From Candidatus Kapaibacterium sp. (GTDB taxonomy: Bacteria > Bacteroidota > Ignavibacteria > Kapaibacteriales > WFXC01), in contig WFXC01000014.1 in the NCBI GenBank assembly GCA_015490805.1, positions 116,812 to 180,811 on the forward strand: a stretch of DNA of 64,000 nucleotides. Direction: 5' to 3'. Every line of letters begins with the position of its first letter. The stretch's first letter is position 1. Below the pieces are notes generated by a model. That model did not search any database and was not told the origin of the DNA. It was given only the letters and a program-made list of their open reading frames with translations. Shown here in pieces: positions 63,384 to 64,000 of the stretch. The position numbers and the translations under genes are program-made.

Positions 63384-64000
63384 CTACTTCACCACCCACA
63401 CCGGCACCACTTTCATATGCCGCCCGCTCCGCAAACGCACAAAATGTAATCCGCTGCTCAACCCCTCGGTCCCAAGCCGCACTTCTCTCCACCCCGCTTC
63501 CTGCTGCCCCCTCGCTATCACTGTCTCCTTCCGCCCATAGCTGTCGTACAGCACCACCTCTACCGCTCCGCTGAGCCCGATCCCGTACCGTATCACCACC
63601 TCCTCCCCTTCCTGCTTCGCCTCCAATCCGTACTCCTTCCCCAGCCGGATCTCCCGCACGTCCCGCAAACAGTATTCCCCCAGGCGCACCGTGTCCGCTC
63701 CCGTTCCCGCTTCCACACACACCGCCCGATCCCCAACGTCCACACTGCTTACCTTTACCTCGACCGCTTCCCGATCCGTTCCACCATATACCCCATACCA
63801 CAGCCGTACCACTTCGCCACTACCAAATCCTCCCGACCGCTGCCCCGCAAGCCGCACCGTCCCCATCCCTTCATCTATCACCTCCCACTTGCCTTCCATT
63901 GCCTCCAGCCGCCGATACCCCAGCACTCTTCCGTCCCATTCCAGCTCAATCTGCAATGCCTCCACCTTCGCTTCCCCGCTGCTATCCGCATACATCACCC
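63384..64000 (-). CDS. T9SS-sorted secreted protein, 3' part only
   Basis: The frame runs off the right edge of the window; at least the last ~205 residues are present. Residues near the edge (VEALQIELEWDGRVLGYRRLEA, then VRLAGQRSGGFGSGEVVRLWYGVYGG as blocks) resemble a cohesin-type beta sandwich, and the last ~75 residues (GLEAKQEGEEVVIRYGIGL, VVLYDSYGRKETVIARG, GLHFVRLRSGRHMKVVPVWVVK as blocks) are a T9SS sorting domain. The coding strand is very rich in G and A (many Gly, Glu, Arg), similar to the propeller gene at 44855-46735 and unlike the cargo genes at 1-15 kb. A Met codon at 63998 is probably internal. Confidence 0.7.
   Translation of the reverse strand, partial: VMYADSSGEAKVEALQIELEWDGRVLGYRRLEAMEGKWEVIDEGMGTVRLAGQRSGGFGSGEVVRLWYGVYGGTDREAVEVKVSSVDVGDRAVCVEAGTGADTVRLGEYCLRDVREIRLGKEYGLEAKQEGEEVVIRYGIGLSGAVEVVLYDSYGRKETVIARGQQEAGWREVRLGTEGLSSGLHFVRLRSGRHMKVVPVWVVK

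Overview
The window looks like a chromosome piece from a flagellated Gram-negative bacterium of the Bacteroidota/Chlorobiota side of the FCB group (Kapabacteria- or Ignavibacteria-like). The evidence is several large secreted proteins ending in type IX secretion (T9SS) C-terminal sorting domains, TonB-dependent receptors, a menaquinone operon, flagellin/fliS/fliD/flaG, a lone hydroxysqualene dehydroxylase (hopanoid pathway) and one TAnnTTTG-type promoter candidate. The lineage is inferred from gene content, not from a marker-gene tree. No phage, transposase, CRISPR array or rRNA was seen.

Layout. 1-14.8 kb (- strand): a run of T9SS cargo genes including a 2211-residue beta-helix protein, ending in a DUF3108 protein. 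14.8-16 kb: a membrane TPR protein and tRNA-Arg. 16-24.5 kb: mdh, then a long - strand run coaE, ftsW, murD, two lipoprotein-like genes, dcd, rodA, purC. 24.5-28.1 kb: VWA-OmpA lipoprotein, O-methyltransferase, MlaD-like protein, ssb. 28.2-32.3 kb: late flagellar genes with a sigma-28-type promoter and a FlgM-like gene. 32.3-38.1 kb: two related tRNA-Leu(UAG) genes bracket an AlbA_2 protein, a BatA/VWA protein and an hpnE-SDR-thioesterase operon. 38.1-41.5 kb: tig-clpP-clpX. 41.5-44.5 kb: TPP riboswitch, TonB receptor, RRM protein. 44.5-60 kb: a T9SS propeller protein, menFDHB, a thioredoxin-TPR protein, paaABCD and ftsL-ftsI. These are separated by four blocks of a structured palindromic repeat found nowhere in the first 44 kb. 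60-64 kb: a second TonB receptor with a lipoprotein, an HMA protein, and the 3' part of another T9SS cargo gene cut by the window edge.

How genes work together: tig-clpP-clpX overlap as a protein quality-control unit. menF-menD-menH-menB supply four menaquinone steps (menC, menE and menA are not here). paaABCD encode most of phenylacetyl-CoA epoxidase, without the reductase paaE. The riboswitch ties an outer-membrane receptor to thiamine status. Division and elongation genes are scattered (murD-ftsW, rodA, ftsL-ftsI) rather than held in one dcw cluster.

The observations most worth following are: (1) the repeat family, whose two inner hairpins covary between copies, always in the same orientation; (2) a T9SS cluster in which cohesin-like and dockerin-like segments sit in neighbouring genes beside a giant protein with chlamydial Pmp-type FxxN/GGA(I/V) repeats; and (3) a degenerate tRNA-Leu(UAG) copy sharing its 3' flank with an intact copy.
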